Assembly (NCBI RefSeq): GCF_039555335.1
Contig: NC_092644.1
Location: 52,231,365-52,295,364, forward strand
Direction of reading: 5' to 3'
Length of the DNA stretch: 64,000 nt
Origin: Amphiura filiformis
Lineage: Eukaryota > Echinodermata > Ophiuroidea > Amphilepidida > Amphiuridae
Positions 63,740 through 64,000 of the stretch are shown here, one piece after another. The position numbers were made by a program, and so were the translations under genes. Each line of letters opens with the position of its first letter. Within the stretch, counting starts at the first letter, position 1. The notes under the pieces are model-generated. The model had not been told where the DNA came from and made no database searches. It saw only the letters and a list, made by a program, of their open reading frames with translations.

Positions 63740-63940
63740 TTAAGAATGAGAATAAAGGTATTGTTTTTAGCAGCTGTCGTTGCATCTATCGTCTCATATA
63801 ACAGGCGACATCATTATTTTTGGCGTAAAACAACTCGGCCGCCTCGTTGTTTTACTTAAAATAATGATGTCGCCCGTGTTATATGAGATGATAGATGCAC
63901 TCCAGGGGCTAAAAACAATACCTTTATTCTCTAATTATAA
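63740..63940. mobile_element. Near-complete palindrome, about 200 bp
   Basis: GAATAAAGGTATTGTTTTTA, CATCTATCGTCTCATATAAC and GCGACATCATTATTTT at the left are matched in inverted order at the right. The centre is GGCCGCC. Hairpin-type MITE. Confidence 0.8.
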
Positions 63941-64000
63941 CACCTGCGTTACTTTAAGCTACTTTATGTGCAGTCTTTATATGAAAAAAATAGCTTGGAA

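Overview
The window looks like nuclear DNA of a deuterostome invertebrate, most likely an echinoderm. It is AT-rich and intron-rich, packed with small inverted-repeat transposons, tRNA-type SINE copies and LINE fragments, and it carries metazoan gene families (SMYD SET/MYND proteins, a melatonin-receptor-like GPCR). The species call is inference from sequence character, not a match.

1-16 kb is gene-poor. It holds one possible solo LTR (229-1436), four blocks of a hairpin-forming minisatellite, several DNA-transposon relics and one intronless class A GPCR (6090-7247). The minisatellite blocks lie on both sides of the GPCR gene, and one isolated unit sits just behind its stop codon.

16.5-60.1 kb is a head-to-head pair of SMYD-family genes that I could model exon by exon with closed reading phases. 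The minus-strand gene runs from 36641 down to 16492 in 12 coding exons (550 codons from the first ATG, 491 from the likelier one). The plus-strand gene has 11 exons ending at 60143 (462 residues in its shortest form). Their start codons are 227 bp apart across a shared promoter region. In each gene one intron is a textbook U12-type AT-AC intron (donor ATATCCTTT, branch site TCCTTAACT or TTCTTAACC, acceptor AC), at the equivalent position and phase in both.

A stretch of about 10-12 kb (31814-43753) is repeated in tandem at 43754-53453. It contains the bidirectional promoter, exon 1 of the minus gene and exons 1-5 of the plus gene. The two copies have decayed in complementary ways: unit 1 keeps the good minus-strand exon 1, and unit 2 keeps the good plus-strand exons. 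The copies also differ by several clean transposon insertions with target-site duplications. An uncollapsed haplotype in the assembly is the main alternative to a real duplication.

In exon 3 of the plus gene a 30-bp coding repeat (10 residues, consensus MIDGQSESEV) has expanded. Most repeat boundaries recreate a phase-0 GT splice donor (GAG|GTAAT), and the Val/Ile variation in the repeat switches that donor on or off. This could give a ladder of in-frame isoforms. I rate this and the paired AT-AC introns as the most interesting findings.

60.2-64 kb holds no gene I can recognise, only a dense run of foldback elements and a 288-bp tandem duplication.
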